The notes under the pieces were generated by a model. That model searched no databases and was not told where the DNA came from. It worked only from the letters and a program-made list of their open reading frames with translations. Of a stretch of DNA of 64,000 nt, positions 1-9,372 are shown piece by piece. The stretch comes from Rhizobium pisi (GTDB lineage Bacteria > Pseudomonadota > Alphaproteobacteria > Rhizobiales > Rhizobiaceae): the NCBI RefSeq assembly GCF_003938655.1, contig NZ_RJJT01000021.1:1-64000 (forward strand). Direction: 5' to 3'. The position numbers and the translations under genes were made by a program. Each line of letters begins with the position of its first letter. Position 1 is the first letter of the stretch.

Positions 1-83
1 AAACCGGCCACGGCGTAAGCCGAAACCTCCTTCTTCGCCCTCTGCCAACACGACCGGCAAAGAATCCTATCGCCAAAAAAGCA

Positions 84-148
84 AAACCCGCCGAAAAAAT
101 CGACGGGTTTGTCAGCAGTCTGAGGCCCTCTCCGGAGGGCCTTTTTGT
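84..148 (+). terminator. Two tandem hairpins, the second a strong intrinsic terminator
   Basis: The first hairpin pairs AAACCCG (84-90) with CGGGTTT (104-110). The second pairs AGGCCCTC (123-130) with GAGGGCCT (135-142) around a 4-base loop, and a T run follows to 146. It would end a transcript entering on the + strand from upstream of the window. Between 149 and the LacI gene at 308 I see only presumed promoter DNA with no clear motif. Confidence 0.75.
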
Positions 149-307
149 TTGCCGCTTTCCGGCTGTTGTGTCATCACGTGCGCGACCGCTTGGTGAATGG
201 GTTCAAGCGGGCCGGCACAGCCGGAAAAACGACGCGGAAACCGTCTCCTTCGATTTTTTGATTTACGTACATCAGAATTGGCGCTAATGGTCTCGTCAGG
301 AGGAATG

Positions 308-1333
308 ATGAGGCCAACTGTTCACGATATCGCCGCTGCAGCGGGTGTCAGTCTCGCGACTGTCGACCGGGTTCTCAACCAGCGTCCCGGTGTGCGCCAT
401 GTCACGCGGGAAAAGGTCGAGGCCGCAATCCGTGAGCTCGGTTATATCAGGGACGTCGCCGCCGCCAATCTCGCCAAGGGGCGCACCTATTCGCTGGTCT
501 TCATCTTGCCGGCCAGCGACAATTCCTTCATGTACGGGCTCAATGCCGAGATCCGGCAGGCGATCCTCCGGTCGCCGGCGGAGCGCACCGACATCCGCAC
601 CATCGAGGTGCCGGCCTTCGATCCCGCCGCCCTCGTCTCAGTGCTCGAAGAACTTTCCCGGGAGAAGCCCTGCGGCATCGCGATGGTTGCGACCGATGCG
701 CCCGAAGTGCGCGCCATCGTCGACAGGCTGGTGCGCGCAGGCTTTCCCATCGTCACGCTGGTTTCCGACCTCACCGGGTCGCTTCGCCATCACTATGCCG
801 GCGTTGACAATATCGCTGCCGGCCGCACGGCCGCGCGCCTGCTCGGCCGGTTTCTCGGGCCGCGAAAAGGTGAGATCGCAGTGCTTGCCGGCTCCATGCT
901 GGTGCGCGACCATCGCGAGCGGCTGGAGGGGTTTACCTCTGTGATGGCGGAGGAATTTCCAGATCTTACGATCCTGCCGGTTCTTGAAGGCCGCGACGAT
1001 CCCGAGATCGCTCATATGCTCGTTGCCGATGCGCTATCGAGAAATGCCGGTATCATCGGCGTCTACAGCCTCGGCGCCGGCAATCGCGGCCTCATCCGGG
1101 CGCTGAAGGAGAAGGCCGTCGACCGGACGCTGACCGTTATTGCCCACGAACTGACTGCCCATACGCGTGCGGCGCTGCTCGACCACACGATCGATGCGAT
1201 CCTCAACCAGGATGCTGGACATGAGGTGCGCAGCGCGGTGCGCGTGCTGAAAGCCAAGGCGGACGGGCTTGCCGTCATCGAAGCGCAGGAACGCATCCGC
1301 CTCGACATATTCCTGAAAGACAATCTGCCGTAA
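308..1333 (+). CDS. LacI-family transcriptional regulator, probably of the xylose genes
   Basis: A 341-residue DNA-binding repressor of the LacI/GalR family. An N-terminal helix-turn-helix at about residues 4-24 (TVHDIAAAAGVSLATVDRVL) is followed by a periplasmic-binding-protein-like effector domain to the C terminus. AGGAGG at 298-303 sits 4 bases before the ATG at 308. The in-frame ATGs at 305 and 287 and the open frame back to 197 are less likely starts, because family members begin right before the HTH. The stop is 19 bases before xylB on the same strand, so the two are probably co-transcribed. Control of xylose or xylulose use is inferred from position only; the effector cannot be read from sequence. 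Confidence 0.85.
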   Translation: MRPTVHDIAAAAGVSLATVDRVLNQRPGVRHVTREKVEAAIRELGYIRDVAAANLAKGRTYSLVFILPASDNSFMYGLNAEIRQAILRSPAERTDIRTIEVPAFDPAALVSVLEELSREKPCGIAMVATDAPEVRAIVDRLVRAGFPIVTLVSDLTGSLRHHYAGVDNIAAGRTAARLLGRFLGPRKGEIAVLAGSMLVRDHRERLEGFTSVMAEEFPDLTILPVLEGRDDPEIAHMLVADALSRNAGIIGVYSLGAGNRGLIRALKEKAVDRTLTVIAHELTAHTRAALLDHTIDAILNQDAGHEVRSAVRVLKAKADGLAVIEAQERIRLDIFLKDNLP

Positions 1334-1352
1334 CGGCAAAGGAGAATACCAG

Positions 1353-2807
1353 ATGTATCTCGGTCTCGATCTCGGAACCTCCGGCGTCAAGGCGATGCTG
1401 ATCGACGGCGATCAGAAGATCGTCGGCTCTGCCAATGGTTCACTCGACGTCTCGCGCCCGCATTCCGGCTGGTCGGAGCAGGAGCCGGCCGACTGGGTGC
1501 GCGCCACGGAAGAGGCCGTGGCCGGCCTCAAGGCAAAACATCCCAAGGAGTTTGCCGCGGTCAGGGGTATCGGCCTTTCCGGGCAGATGCATGGCGCGAC
1601 GCTCATCGACGCTGCCGACAAGGTCCTGCGTCCCTGCATCCTCTGGAACGATACGCGCAGCTATGTCGAGGCCGCAGCGCTCGATGCCGATCCGCGCTTT
1701 CGCGCACTCACCGGCAACATCGTCTTCCCTGGCTTCACGGCGCCCAAGCTCGCCTGGGTCAAGAAGCATGAGCCGGATGTTTTCGCAAAGGTCGCCAAGG
1801 TGTTGCTGCCGAAGGACTATCTGCGTCTCTGGCTGACCGGTGAATATATTTCCGAAATGTCGGATTCGGCCGGCACCTCCTGGCTCGACACCGGCAAGCG
1901 CGCCTGGTCCTCGGAATTGCTTGCCGCCACCAGCCTTTCAGAAGAGCAGATGCCGGCGCTTGTCGAGGGCACCGAACAGGCCGGCAAACTCCGGTCCGAA
2001 CTGGCGGCGCAATGGGGTATTTCGGGCGACGTCGTCGTTGCCGGCGGCGCGGGCGACAATGCGGCCTCGGCCTGCGGCATGGGCACGGTCAGCGATGGCG
2101 CTGCCTTCGTTTCGCTCGGCACTTCGGGCGTACTTTTTGCCGCCAACGGCTCCTACCTGCCGAAGCCGGAAAGCGCCGTGCATGCCTTCTGCCATGCACT
2201 GCCAAACACCTGGCATCAGATGGGCGTCATCCTGTCGGCCACCGATGCACTCAATTGGCATTCCAGCGTCACCGGCAAATCGGCCGCCGATCTCACAGGC
2301 GAACTCGGCGAGACGCTGAAGGCGCCGACCGGCGTCACCTTCCTGCCCTATCTCTCCGGCGAGCGCACGCCGCATAACGATGCCGTCATCCGCGGCGCCT
2401 TCATCGGCCTTGAACATGAAAGCAGCCGCGTTGTGCTGACCCAGGCCGTGCTCGAAGGTGTGGCCTTTGCGATCCGCGACAATCTCGAAGCGTTGCGTTC
2501 GGCCGGCACCGGCATCTCCCGCGTCACGGCCATCGGCGGCGGTTCTCGCTCGCGTTACTGGCTGGCCTCGATCGCGACCGCGCTCGGCGTTCCGGTCGAT
2601 CTGCCGGCCGACGGCGATTTCGGCGCGGCCTTCGGCGCGGCGCGCCTCGGCCTGATCGCGGCAACGGGGGCAGATCCTATCGCGGTCTGCACGCCGCCGG
2701 TGACGGCAGGAACGATCGAGCCGGTTGTTTCCCTGAGCGGCGCTTATGAGGATGCTTACAAGCGCTATCGTGCGCTCTACCCGGCGATCAAGTCGCTGGC
2801 GCATTGA
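1353..2807 (+). CDS. xylB: Xylulokinase
   Basis: FGGY-family sugar kinase that phosphorylates D-xylulose to D-xylulose 5-phosphate, feeding the pentose phosphate pathway. The product is 484 residues, the same length as E. coli XylB. The N terminus has the phosphate-binding motif LGLDLGTSGVKA with Asp6. SGQMHG lies near residue 76, and the catalytic-base motif GGAGDNAA places Asp235 where E. coli has Asp233. A C-terminal GGGSRSRYW nucleotide-binding motif is present. AAGGAGAA precedes the ATG. xylA follows after 200 bases that hold a repeat element. Confidence 0.95.
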   Translation: MYLGLDLGTSGVKAMLIDGDQKIVGSANGSLDVSRPHSGWSEQEPADWVRATEEAVAGLKAKHPKEFAAVRGIGLSGQMHGATLIDAADKVLRPCILWNDTRSYVEAAALDADPRFRALTGNIVFPGFTAPKLAWVKKHEPDVFAKVAKVLLPKDYLRLWLTGEYISEMSDSAGTSWLDTGKRAWSSELLAATSLSEEQMPALVEGTEQAGKLRSELAAQWGISGDVVVAGGAGDNAASACGMGTVSDGAAFVSLGTSGVLFAANGSYLPKPESAVHAFCHALPNTWHQMGVILSATDALNWHSSVTGKSAADLTGELGETLKAPTGVTFLPYLSGERTPHNDAVIRGAFIGLEHESSRVVLTQAVLEGVAFAIRDNLEALRSAGTGISRVTAIGGGSRSRYWLASIATALGVPVDLPADGDFGAAFGAARLGLIAATGADPIAVCTPPVTAGTIEPVVSLSGAYEDAYKRYRALYPAIKSLAH

Positions 2808-2816
2808 GATCGGGCG

Positions 2817-2943
2817 CCCCCTCACCCTACCCTCTCCCCGAGGGGAGAGGGGGAGTCCGTAGCGTCCGTATCTGAAGGCGACGCGACGTTGCCACAAGTT
2901 TCTTCTCCCCAGCGGGGAGAAGGTGCCGGTAGGCGGATGAGGG
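2817..2943. repeat. Rhizobial intergenic mosaic repeat (RIME-like), between xylB and xylA
   Basis: It contains two palindromes: CCTCTCCCC (2831-2839) with GGGGAGAGG (2842-2850), and CTTCTCCCC (2902-2910) with GGGGAGAAG (2914-2922). The element begins CCCCTCACCC and ends GGATGAGGG. Related sequence occurs at 10651-10818 and 57857-57913. The structure resembles the RIME elements described in Rhizobium. Lying between two co-directional genes, it may form a processing or attenuation structure in the xylBA transcript. Confidence 0.75.
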
Positions 2944-3007
2944 AGCCGCCTCTGGCGCATACGACAATTCAGAACTGTTAAGAAATACGAACCCAAGGAG
3001 ACGTGAC

Positions 3008-4318
3008 ATGAGCACCGGATTTTTCGGCGATATCCAGAAAGTAAAATACGAAGGCCCCGACAGCACCAATCCGCTGGCCTTCCGCTACTACCAGCCGGAC
3101 GAGATCGTCCTCGGCAAGCGCATGGAAGACCATCTGCGTTTTGCCGTGGCCTATTGGCACACCTTCACCTGGCCGGGCGGCGATCCCTTCGGCGGCCAGA
3201 CCTTCCTGCGTCCCTGGTTCGAAGACACGATGAAGGCTGCCAAGCTCAAGGCGGATGTCGCCTTCGAATTCTTCTCGCTGCTTGGCACGCCCTACTACTG
3301 CTTCCACGACGCCGACGTGCGTCCTGAGGGCAAGAGCTTCGCCGAGAACACCAAGAACCTCAACGAGATCGTCGACTATTTCGCAGAAAAGCAGGCCGCA
3401 ACCGGCACCAAGCTGCTCTGGGGCACGGCGAACCTCTTCTCCAACCGCCGCTACATGTCGGGCGCGGCGACCAACCCCGATCCCGATGTCTTCGCTTTCG
3501 CAGCCGCGACGGTAAAGACCTGCATCGACGCCACGCAGAAGCTCGGCGGCGAGAACTACGTGCTGTGGGGCGGCCGCGAAGGCTACGAGACGCTGCTCAA
3601 CACCGATCTCAAGCGTGAGCTCGATCAGCTCGGCCGCTTCCTCAACCTCGTCGTCGAATACAAGCACAAGATCGGCTACAAGGGCACGATCCTGATCGAG
3701 CCGAAGCCGCAGGAGCCGACCAAGCACCAGTATGATTATGACGTCGCAACCGTCTACGGCTTCCTCAAGAATCACGGTCTCGAAAACGAGGTGAAGGTCA
3801 ATATCGAGCAGGGCCATGCGATCCTTGCCGGCCATTCCTTCGAGCACGAGCTGGCGCTTGCCAATGCGCTCGGCATCTTCGGCTCGATCGACATGAACCG
3901 CAACGATTACCAGTCCGGCTGGGATACCGACCAGTTCCCGAACAATGTTCCGGAAATGGCGCTCGCCTACTACCACGTTCTGGCAGGCGGTGGCTTCAAG
4001 ACCGGCGGCACCAACTTCGACTCGAAGCTGCGTCGCCAGTCGCTCGACCCGGCGGATCTGCTGATCGGTCATATCGGCGGCATGGATTGCTGCGCTCGCG
4101 GTCTCAAGGCCGCTGCCAAGATGATCGAGGACAAGGCTCTGTCACAGCCGCTCGCCGATCGTTACGCCGGCTGGGATTCGGCCGAGGCGCAGAAGCTTTT
4201 CCGCGGCGAGTATTCGCTGGATGAGATTGCGAACTGGGTCGAGACCAAGGACGTCAATCCGCAGCCGAGATCCGGCAAGCAGGAACTGCTCGAGAACGTC
4301 GTCAACCGTTACGTCTGA
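3008..4318 (+). CDS. xylA: Xylose isomerase
   Basis: Converts D-xylose to D-xylulose; a metal-dependent TIM-barrel enzyme of 436 residues (E. coli XylA has 440). FHDADVRPEG contains His100 and Asp103, equivalent to the E. coli pair His101/Asp104. The metal-binding stretch IEPKPQEPTKHQ starts near residue 230. NIEQGHAILAGH and a C-terminal SGKQELLENVVNRYV complete the class II xylose isomerase pattern. AAGGAG lies 7-12 bases before the ATG. It is downstream of xylB on the same strand, across a repeat element. Confidence 0.97.
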   Translation: MSTGFFGDIQKVKYEGPDSTNPLAFRYYQPDEIVLGKRMEDHLRFAVAYWHTFTWPGGDPFGGQTFLRPWFEDTMKAAKLKADVAFEFFSLLGTPYYCFHDADVRPEGKSFAENTKNLNEIVDYFAEKQAATGTKLLWGTANLFSNRRYMSGAATNPDPDVFAFAAATVKTCIDATQKLGGENYVLWGGREGYETLLNTDLKRELDQLGRFLNLVVEYKHKIGYKGTILIEPKPQEPTKHQYDYDVATVYGFLKNHGLENEVKVNIEQGHAILAGHSFEHELALANALGIFGSIDMNRNDYQSGWDTDQFPNNVPEMALAYYHVLAGGGFKTGGTNFDSKLRRQSLDPADLLIGHIGGMDCCARGLKAAAKMIEDKALSQPLADRYAGWDSAEAQKLFRGEYSLDEIANWVETKDVNPQPRSGKQELLENVVNRYV

Positions 4319-4325
4319 TGACAGG

Positions 4326-4350
4326 CGCCGGCGGCCATTGGTCGCCGGCG
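4326..4350. terminator. Hairpin terminator between convergent xylA and lacI-type gene
   Basis: CGCCGGCG at 4326-4333 pairs with CGCCGGCG at 4343-4350. Inner GCC/GGT pairing extends this to about an 11-bp stem with a 3-base loop. A weak T-rich tail (TTATCCTTTC) follows on the + strand. It sits between two converging genes and could serve both. Confidence 0.6.
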
Positions 4351-4382
4351 TTATCCTTTCGGCCGGCTACTGCCGTGTCGGT

Positions 4383-5414
4383 TCAGCGCTTCAACCAATT
4401 GCGCGACGGCGCGGAGACTGAATTGCGAACCACCAGATCAGGCCTCAGCAGAATTTCCGTCTCGGCCGGCTGGCCGTCGGACAGGAGTTCCAAGAGCAGC
4501 GCCATCGCCTGCTTGCCGATCGCCGTTCTGGGCTGGCGGATCGTGGTCAGCGAAGGCGATATGAAGACTGCCTGCGGCACGTCGTCGAAGCCCGTCACCG
4601 AGAAATCCCGCGGAATATCGTAACCTCGCGCGCCAAGCCCGACCATGACTCCGATCGCGGTCTGGTCGTTGACGCACATGAAGGCGGTTGGAAGCGTGTC
4701 GCGCATGAAAAGCTGCTCGACCGCATGTCGTCCGCTTTCGATCGTGCCGTCGCCTTCGAGCACGATCCTGGTGTCGGGCGGGACGCCGGCGGCGCCCAGA
4801 CCGGCATCGTAACCCATGCGGCGCCTGGTATAGGCGAGCCGGGTGCGGGAATCGCCGATAAAGGCGATCTTGCGATGTCCCTCGGCCAGCAGCAGGTCCA
4901 CGGCCTTTCGCGCGCCCTCGGTATCGTCGACACCGACATAGGGAATGCCGCCGTTAAACACCGGTTCGAAAACGCCGACGCTCGGCGGCAGCCGGGCGGT
5001 CATGGTCTGATGGCCGAAGGGCAGGATGCCGGTGAAGAGGATCAGGCCGGCGGCCTGATTGGAATTGAAGAACTTCAGATATTCGAGGCCCCGCTGGGCA
5101 TCGTTCTGGGTGTGGCCGATCAGGATGCCGTAGCCGTGGGCGCGCGCCTCGTTTTCCAGCCCGACAAGAATGTTGGAGAAATTGGGGTCGCCGATATCGG
5201 GCGCGACCACGAGGATCATGTTGGAGCGGCCGAGTCTCAGGCTGCGCGCCATGGCATTGGTCGTATAGCCGGTGATGGCGATCGCCTGGTTGACCTTGAG
5301 GCGCGTCGAGTTGGCGACCTTCTCGGGCATATGGATTGCCCGGGAAACCGTCGCGATGGAGACCTCGGCGATCCGGGCGACGTCTTCGATTGTAGCGGGC
5401 GTGGAATTCGACAC
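4383..5414 (-). CDS. LacI-family transcriptional regulator of the sugar ABC transporter block
   Basis: A 343-residue repressor: N-terminal HTH (ATIEDVARIAEVSIATVSRA) then the sugar-binding-protein-like domain with FTGILPFG, IAFIGDSRTR and VNDQTAIGVM segments. I chose the GTG at 5414, eight codons before the HTH. The longer frame from 5546 would read through the palindromic operator and adds 44 residues unlike the family. It diverges from the ABC transporter genes at 5687, and the double operator at 5509-5543 lies between them, so it probably represses both the transporter and itself. The inducer sugar is unknown. Confidence 0.87.
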   Translation of the reverse strand: MSNSTPATIEDVARIAEVSIATVSRAIHMPEKVANSTRLKVNQAIAITGYTTNAMARSLRLGRSNMILVVAPDIGDPNFSNILVGLENEARAHGYGILIGHTQNDAQRGLEYLKFFNSNQAAGLILFTGILPFGHQTMTARLPPSVGVFEPVFNGGIPYVGVDDTEGARKAVDLLLAEGHRKIAFIGDSRTRLAYTRRRMGYDAGLGAAGVPPDTRIVLEGDGTIESGRHAVEQLFMRDTLPTAFMCVNDQTAIGVMVGLGARGYDIPRDFSVTGFDDVPQAVFISPSLTTIRQPRTAIGKQAMALLLELLSDGQPAETEILLRPDLVVRNSVSAPSRNWLKR

Positions 5415-5508
5415 TGAGCTCTGCCTTGGGGCTGTCTTCGCCGCGACACTACACAGACTTGTCGGGAGGTCAAAGGCAGGCTTCCAACGGATCTGTGTAA
5501 ATCCACGA

Positions 5509-5543
5509 TGTAAACCTTTACATACAGTATGTAAAGGTTTACA
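5509..5543. promoter_or_regulatory. Perfect 35-bp palindrome containing two LacI-type operators
   Basis: Bases 5509-5525 are the exact reverse complement of 5527-5543 around A5526. Each half contains its own 14-bp LacI-type operator: TGTAAACCTTTACA at 5509-5522 and TGTAAAGGTTTACA at 5530-5543. The two sites are 21 bp apart, about two helical turns, so two repressor dimers would sit on the same DNA face. It lies in the divergent control region of the LacI regulator (GTG 5414) and the ABC transporter (ATG 5687). Binding by that regulator is inferred from position and motif type. Confidence 0.8.
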
Positions 5544-5686
5544 CAAGGTCCAAAGCGGACGGGAGCCGCTGGCGCATAACCCGAAAATCAGGACCGGTTT
5601 TCGGAGAGGAATATGCGTCCGTTCAAGGGATGGAGCATCCTGGGCGCGTCTCGCTGGACGCGTGACGCTCTAGGGGGAGGGCAGGA

Positions 5687-7213
5687 ATGACCGTGGAGAT
5701 TGCCGACACCGCACCCGTGGTGCTGTCCGCCAGGCGCATATGCAAATCCTTCAGCGGCGTGCAGGTCCTCTTCAGCGTGAATTTCGATCTCCGCGCCGGC
5801 GAAATCCATGCGCTCATGGGTGAAAATGGCGCCGGTAAATCCACGCTCGTCAAGGTGCTGTCGGGCTTTGAACAGCCGAGTTCCGGCGAGATCCTGCTCG
5901 ATGGCAAGCATGTCGTGCTGCCGCCCAATGGTGCCGCGGAAGCGCTCGGCATCGTCATCATCCACCAGGAATTCAACCTGGCCGAACATCTGACCGTGAC
6001 GGAGAGCCTTTTCCTGGGGCGCGAGGTCACGCGTTTCGGTGTGCTCGACCGTAAATACATGCGTTCCGAGACACGCAAGGCTCTCGATGTGCTCGGTTCG
6101 CATGTCGATGAGAATGCGCTGATCAGCACGCTTTCCATCGCCGACAAGCAGATGGTCGAGATCGCCAAGGCGATCAGCCGCGACGCGCGCGTGGTCTTCA
6201 TGGATGAGCCGACCGCGGTGCTGTCGCGGGAAGAGATCAGCATGCTCTTCAAGCAGGTTCGCAAGCTGCGCGACCAAGGCACCAGCTTCGTCTTCGTCTC
6301 CCACAAGCTTGACGAGGTGATGGAGCTGACCGACCGAGTTACGGTCCTGCGCGACGGCCAGTGGATCAAGACGTCGCCGACATCCATTCTGGACGGGGAA
6401 TCGATCGCGCAGCTGATGGTCGGCCGCGAGCTTTCCAGCCTCTATCCCGCCAAGGTCGAGCCCGATATCGACGAGGAAGTCGTCCTCAGCGTTTCGTCGG
6501 TATCGACCGGCTATGTCAGGGATGCGAGCTTCGAGGTCCGCAAGGGCGAGATCATCGGCTTCTCCGGGCTCATCGGTTCCGGCCGGACCGAGCTGATGGA
6601 GGCAATCGCCGGGTTGCGGACGCGTCTCGAGGGCGAGGTGGTGATCAAGGGGGAAACGGTTCCCTCCGGCGACGTCCATGCTGCCAATCGCTGCGGGCTC
6701 GCCTATATGACCAAGGACCGCAAGTCGAAGGGACTGCTGCTGCGGTCCGGCATGATGACCAATCTGACGCTGCAATCGCTCGGAAGACATTCTCGTCACG
6801 GCTATCTCAGCCCGGGCAGCGAAGCGGCGGCGCTTGCGAAGGCCAAGCGTCGTTTCGATATCAGGGTTCGCGACAGCAATATCGTCGCCGGCCGCATGTC
6901 AGGCGGAAACCAGCAGAAGTTGCTGCTGGCCAAGGTCATGGAAACCGAGCCCGATATCATCATCATCGACGAGCCGACGCGCGGCATCGATGTCGGCACC
7001 AAGCAGCAGATCTATCATTTTATCTCGGCGCTCGCTCGGGACGGCCGGTCGATCATCGTCGTGTCATCGGAGATGCCCGAGGTCATCGGCCTCTGCACGC
7101 GGGTGGCGGTGATGCGCGAGGGGCGTATCGTCGGCATGCTCGAGGGAGAGGAGATCTCCGAACAGGAGATCATGCGCTACGCCGCCGGGCTCAAGAAGAA
7201 GGCGGCCGCCTGA
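5687..7213 (+). CDS. Sugar ABC transporter ATP-binding protein (CUT2 family, RbsA-like)
   Basis: A 508-residue double-cassette ATPase that powers monosaccharide import at the inner membrane. The first cassette has Walker A GENGAGKST at 45-53 and Walker B VVFMDEPTAVLS. The second has the degenerate Walker A GLIGSGRTE typical of RbsA/XylG proteins, signature MSGGNQQK and Walker B IIIIDEPTRGIDVG. It is the first gene of a transporter operon (ATPase, permease, binding protein) downstream of the double operator. The sugar cannot be named from sequence; proximity to xylA/xylB makes a pentose possible, and the downstream enzymes make a glycoside possible. Confidence 0.93.
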   Translation: MTVEIADTAPVVLSARRICKSFSGVQVLFSVNFDLRAGEIHALMGENGAGKSTLVKVLSGFEQPSSGEILLDGKHVVLPPNGAAEALGIVIIHQEFNLAEHLTVTESLFLGREVTRFGVLDRKYMRSETRKALDVLGSHVDENALISTLSIADKQMVEIAKAISRDARVVFMDEPTAVLSREEISMLFKQVRKLRDQGTSFVFVSHKLDEVMELTDRVTVLRDGQWIKTSPTSILDGESIAQLMVGRELSSLYPAKVEPDIDEEVVLSVSSVSTGYVRDASFEVRKGEIIGFSGLIGSGRTELMEAIAGLRTRLEGEVVIKGETVPSGDVHAANRCGLAYMTKDRKSKGLLLRSGMMTNLTLQSLGRHSRHGYLSPGSEAAALAKAKRRFDIRVRDSNIVAGRMSGGNQQKLLLAKVMETEPDIIIIDEPTRGIDVGTKQQIYHFISALARDGRSIIVVSSEMPEVIGLCTRVAVMREGRIVGMLEGEEISEQEIMRYAAGLKKKAAA

Positions 7214-7286
7214 GAGCGCAAGCAGGTCCGCAGGTGTGGACGATACATAAGATGCCCAGAGACGGGACGGGAGGTTGGTTTTGGAA

Positions 7287-8291
7287 ATGAGCGTCAACGA
7301 GGAGACCAGGCAAATCCGGCGTCGGTCCTGGCGGGATGTCGACTTGCGCGCGGTTGCGCCCTTCGTCGCCCTGGCCCTGCTGCTGATCGTCGGAGCCCTG
7401 GTCAATCCCAACTTCATCGGCATCACCAACCTCGCCAATGTCGCGACGCGCAGCGCCTTCATCGCCATCATCGCGGTCGGCGCGACCTTTGTGATATCGG
7501 CGGGAGACCTCGACCTGTCGGTGGGGTCCATGGTGGCCTTCGTTGCCAGCCTGATGATCCTGCTGATGAATTCGGGGGCCATCGCAGACCCAGCCCTGAT
7601 GCTGACGGTCGCGGCCGTCTTCACGGTCGTCGCCGGCGCGCTCTGCGGTCTGGCGAACGGTCTGATCACCACGGTGGGCAAGATCGAGCCCTTCATCGCG
7701 ACGCTCGGCACGATGGGCATCTATCGCGGCCTGACGACATGGCTGTCGCAAGGCGGTGCGATCACTCTTCGCTCCCCCGATATCCAGACGCTCTATCGTC
7801 CCGCCTATTTCGGCAATATCGCCGGCGTGCCGGTGCCGATCGTGGTGATCCTGGCGGTGACGGCGGTTGCGGCCTTCATCCTCTATCGCACCCGATACGG
7901 GCGCCATGTCGTCGCGGTGGGATCAAACAGCGATGTTGCCCGCTATTCGGGGATCGCGGTCAACCGCGTGCGGACGATCGCCTTCGTGATCCAGGGGCTC
8001 TGCGTGGCGATCGCCGTGCTGCTCTATGTTCCGCGTCTCGGCTCGACGTCGGCAACGACCGGCATCCTGTGGGAGCTGCAGGCGATCACCGCCGTCGTCG
8101 TCGGCGGCACGGCGCTCAAGGGCGGCGCCGGCCGGGTCTGGGGCACGATCTGCGGCGCTTTCATTCTCGAACTCGTCGGCAACATCATGCTGCTTTCGAA
8201 TTTCATCAGCGAATACCTGATCGGCGCCATCCAGGGTGCGATCATCATCATCGCGATGTTCGTCCAGCGCTCGCTGGTGCGCAAATCATGA
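7287..8291 (+). CDS. Sugar ABC transporter permease (CUT2 family)
   Basis: A 334-residue inner-membrane protein with about eight to ten hydrophobic helices and the BPD_transp_2 signature regions GATFVISAGDLDLSVGSMVA and VVVGGTALKGGAGRVWGT. It forms the channel for the sugar transporter with the upstream ATPase. GGGAGG at 7269-7274 is 12 bases before the ATG at 7287. An in-frame TTG at 7281 has better spacing and would add two residues, so the start is uncertain by that amount. It lies 73 bases after the ATPase gene. Confidence 0.9.
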   Translation: MSVNEETRQIRRRSWRDVDLRAVAPFVALALLLIVGALVNPNFIGITNLANVATRSAFIAIIAVGATFVISAGDLDLSVGSMVAFVASLMILLMNSGAIADPALMLTVAAVFTVVAGALCGLANGLITTVGKIEPFIATLGTMGIYRGLTTWLSQGGAITLRSPDIQTLYRPAYFGNIAGVPVPIVVILAVTAVAAFILYRTRYGRHVVAVGSNSDVARYSGIAVNRVRTIAFVIQGLCVAIAVLLYVPRLGSTSATTGILWELQAITAVVVGGTALKGGAGRVWGTICGAFILELVGNIMLLSNFISEYLIGAIQGAIIIIAMFVQRSLVRKS

Positions 8292-8376
8292 TCTGACCGG
8301 CTTGCATTTTGACCGGGTTTACAGGGCGTCCGGTCCCGGTATGGAAAAGTCCCTGAAGTCATTGGGAGGAAATAGC

Positions 8377-9324
8377 ATGCGGAAATTGATGTTGGGTCTC
8401 GCGGTCGCGGCAGTGACGTTCGCCGGCGCCGCCTACGCCCAGGACAAGAAATTCACGATCGGCGTATCCATTCCGGCCGCCGACCATGGTTGGACCTCGG
8501 GCGTCGTGTTCCACGCCGAACGTGTCGCCAAGCTGCTGATGGCCGAACATCCCGGCCTCAACGTTATCGTCAAGACCTCGCCGGATGCTGCCAGCCAGGC
8601 AAACGCCGTGCAGGATCTCGAGACACAGGGCATCGATGCGCTCGTCATCCTGCCGTCGGACCCGGATCCGCTCGTCAACGCCATCAAGGAAGTCAAGGGC
8701 AAGGGCAAGTTCGTCGCCCTCGTCGACCGTGCGCCGAGCAACAACGACAACTCCGTGCGCGACCTCTATGTCGCCGGCAACAATCCGGCTCTCGGCGAAG
8801 TCGCCGGCAAGTACATCAAGGAAAACACGCCGGACGCTGAAGTCGTCGTCATTCGCGGTCTGCCGATCCCGATCGACCAGCAGCGCCAGGACGGTTTCGA
8901 CAAGGGCATTGCCGGCTCGAACGTCAAGGTTCTCGACCGCCAATACGGCAATTGGAACCGCGACGATGCCTTCAAGGTCATGCAGGACTACCTGACGAAG
9001 TACCAGAAGATCGACGTCGTATGGTGCCAGGATGACGACATGGCCGTCGGCGTTCTCCAGGCGATCGAGCAGGCCAAGCGCACCGACATCAAGTATGTTG
9101 TCGCCGGCGCCGGCTCCAAGGACATGGTCAAGAAGGTCATGGACGGCGACAAGCTGATCCCGGTCGACGTTCTCTATCCGCCGGCAATGGTCGGTACGGC
9201 GATGGAACTGACGGCTGCTGCGCTCTACGACCAGGTCCCGGTCCACGGCAGCTACATTCTCGATGCGACGCTCGTCACCAAGGAGAATGCCAAGGACTTC
9301 TACTTCCCGGATTCTCCGTTCTGA
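8377..9324 (+). CDS. Sugar ABC transporter substrate-binding protein (CUT2)
   Basis: A 315-residue periplasmic binding protein of the ribose/xylose class. Residues 1-21 are a cleavable signal peptide ending AAYA before QDKKFTIG. The mature protein has the type I two-lobe fold, with VILPSDPDPLVNAIKE, VALVDRAPSNNDN and WCQDDDMAVGVLQAIE at typical ligand-contact positions. GGGAGG precedes the ATG at 8377; the longer open frame back to 8236 overlaps the permease and lacks this signal. It is the last transporter gene and is followed by a terminator. Confidence 0.93.
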   Translation: MRKLMLGLAVAAVTFAGAAYAQDKKFTIGVSIPAADHGWTSGVVFHAERVAKLLMAEHPGLNVIVKTSPDAASQANAVQDLETQGIDALVILPSDPDPLVNAIKEVKGKGKFVALVDRAPSNNDNSVRDLYVAGNNPALGEVAGKYIKENTPDAEVVVIRGLPIPIDQQRQDGFDKGIAGSNVKVLDRQYGNWNRDDAFKVMQDYLTKYQKIDVVWCQDDDMAVGVLQAIEQAKRTDIKYVVAGAGSKDMVKKVMDGDKLIPVDVLYPPAMVGTAMELTAAALYDQVPVHGSYILDATLVTKENAKDFYFPDSPF

Positions 9325-9339
9325 TCCGCTGACTGGACG

Positions 9340-9372
9340 ATGCGCCCATTCGAAAGGATGGGCGCATTTTTT
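9340..9372 (+). terminator. Intrinsic terminator after the ABC transporter operon
   Basis: ATGCGCCCAT (9340-9349) pairs perfectly with ATGGGCGCAT (9358-9367) around an 8-base loop and is followed by six Ts. Confidence 0.9.
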
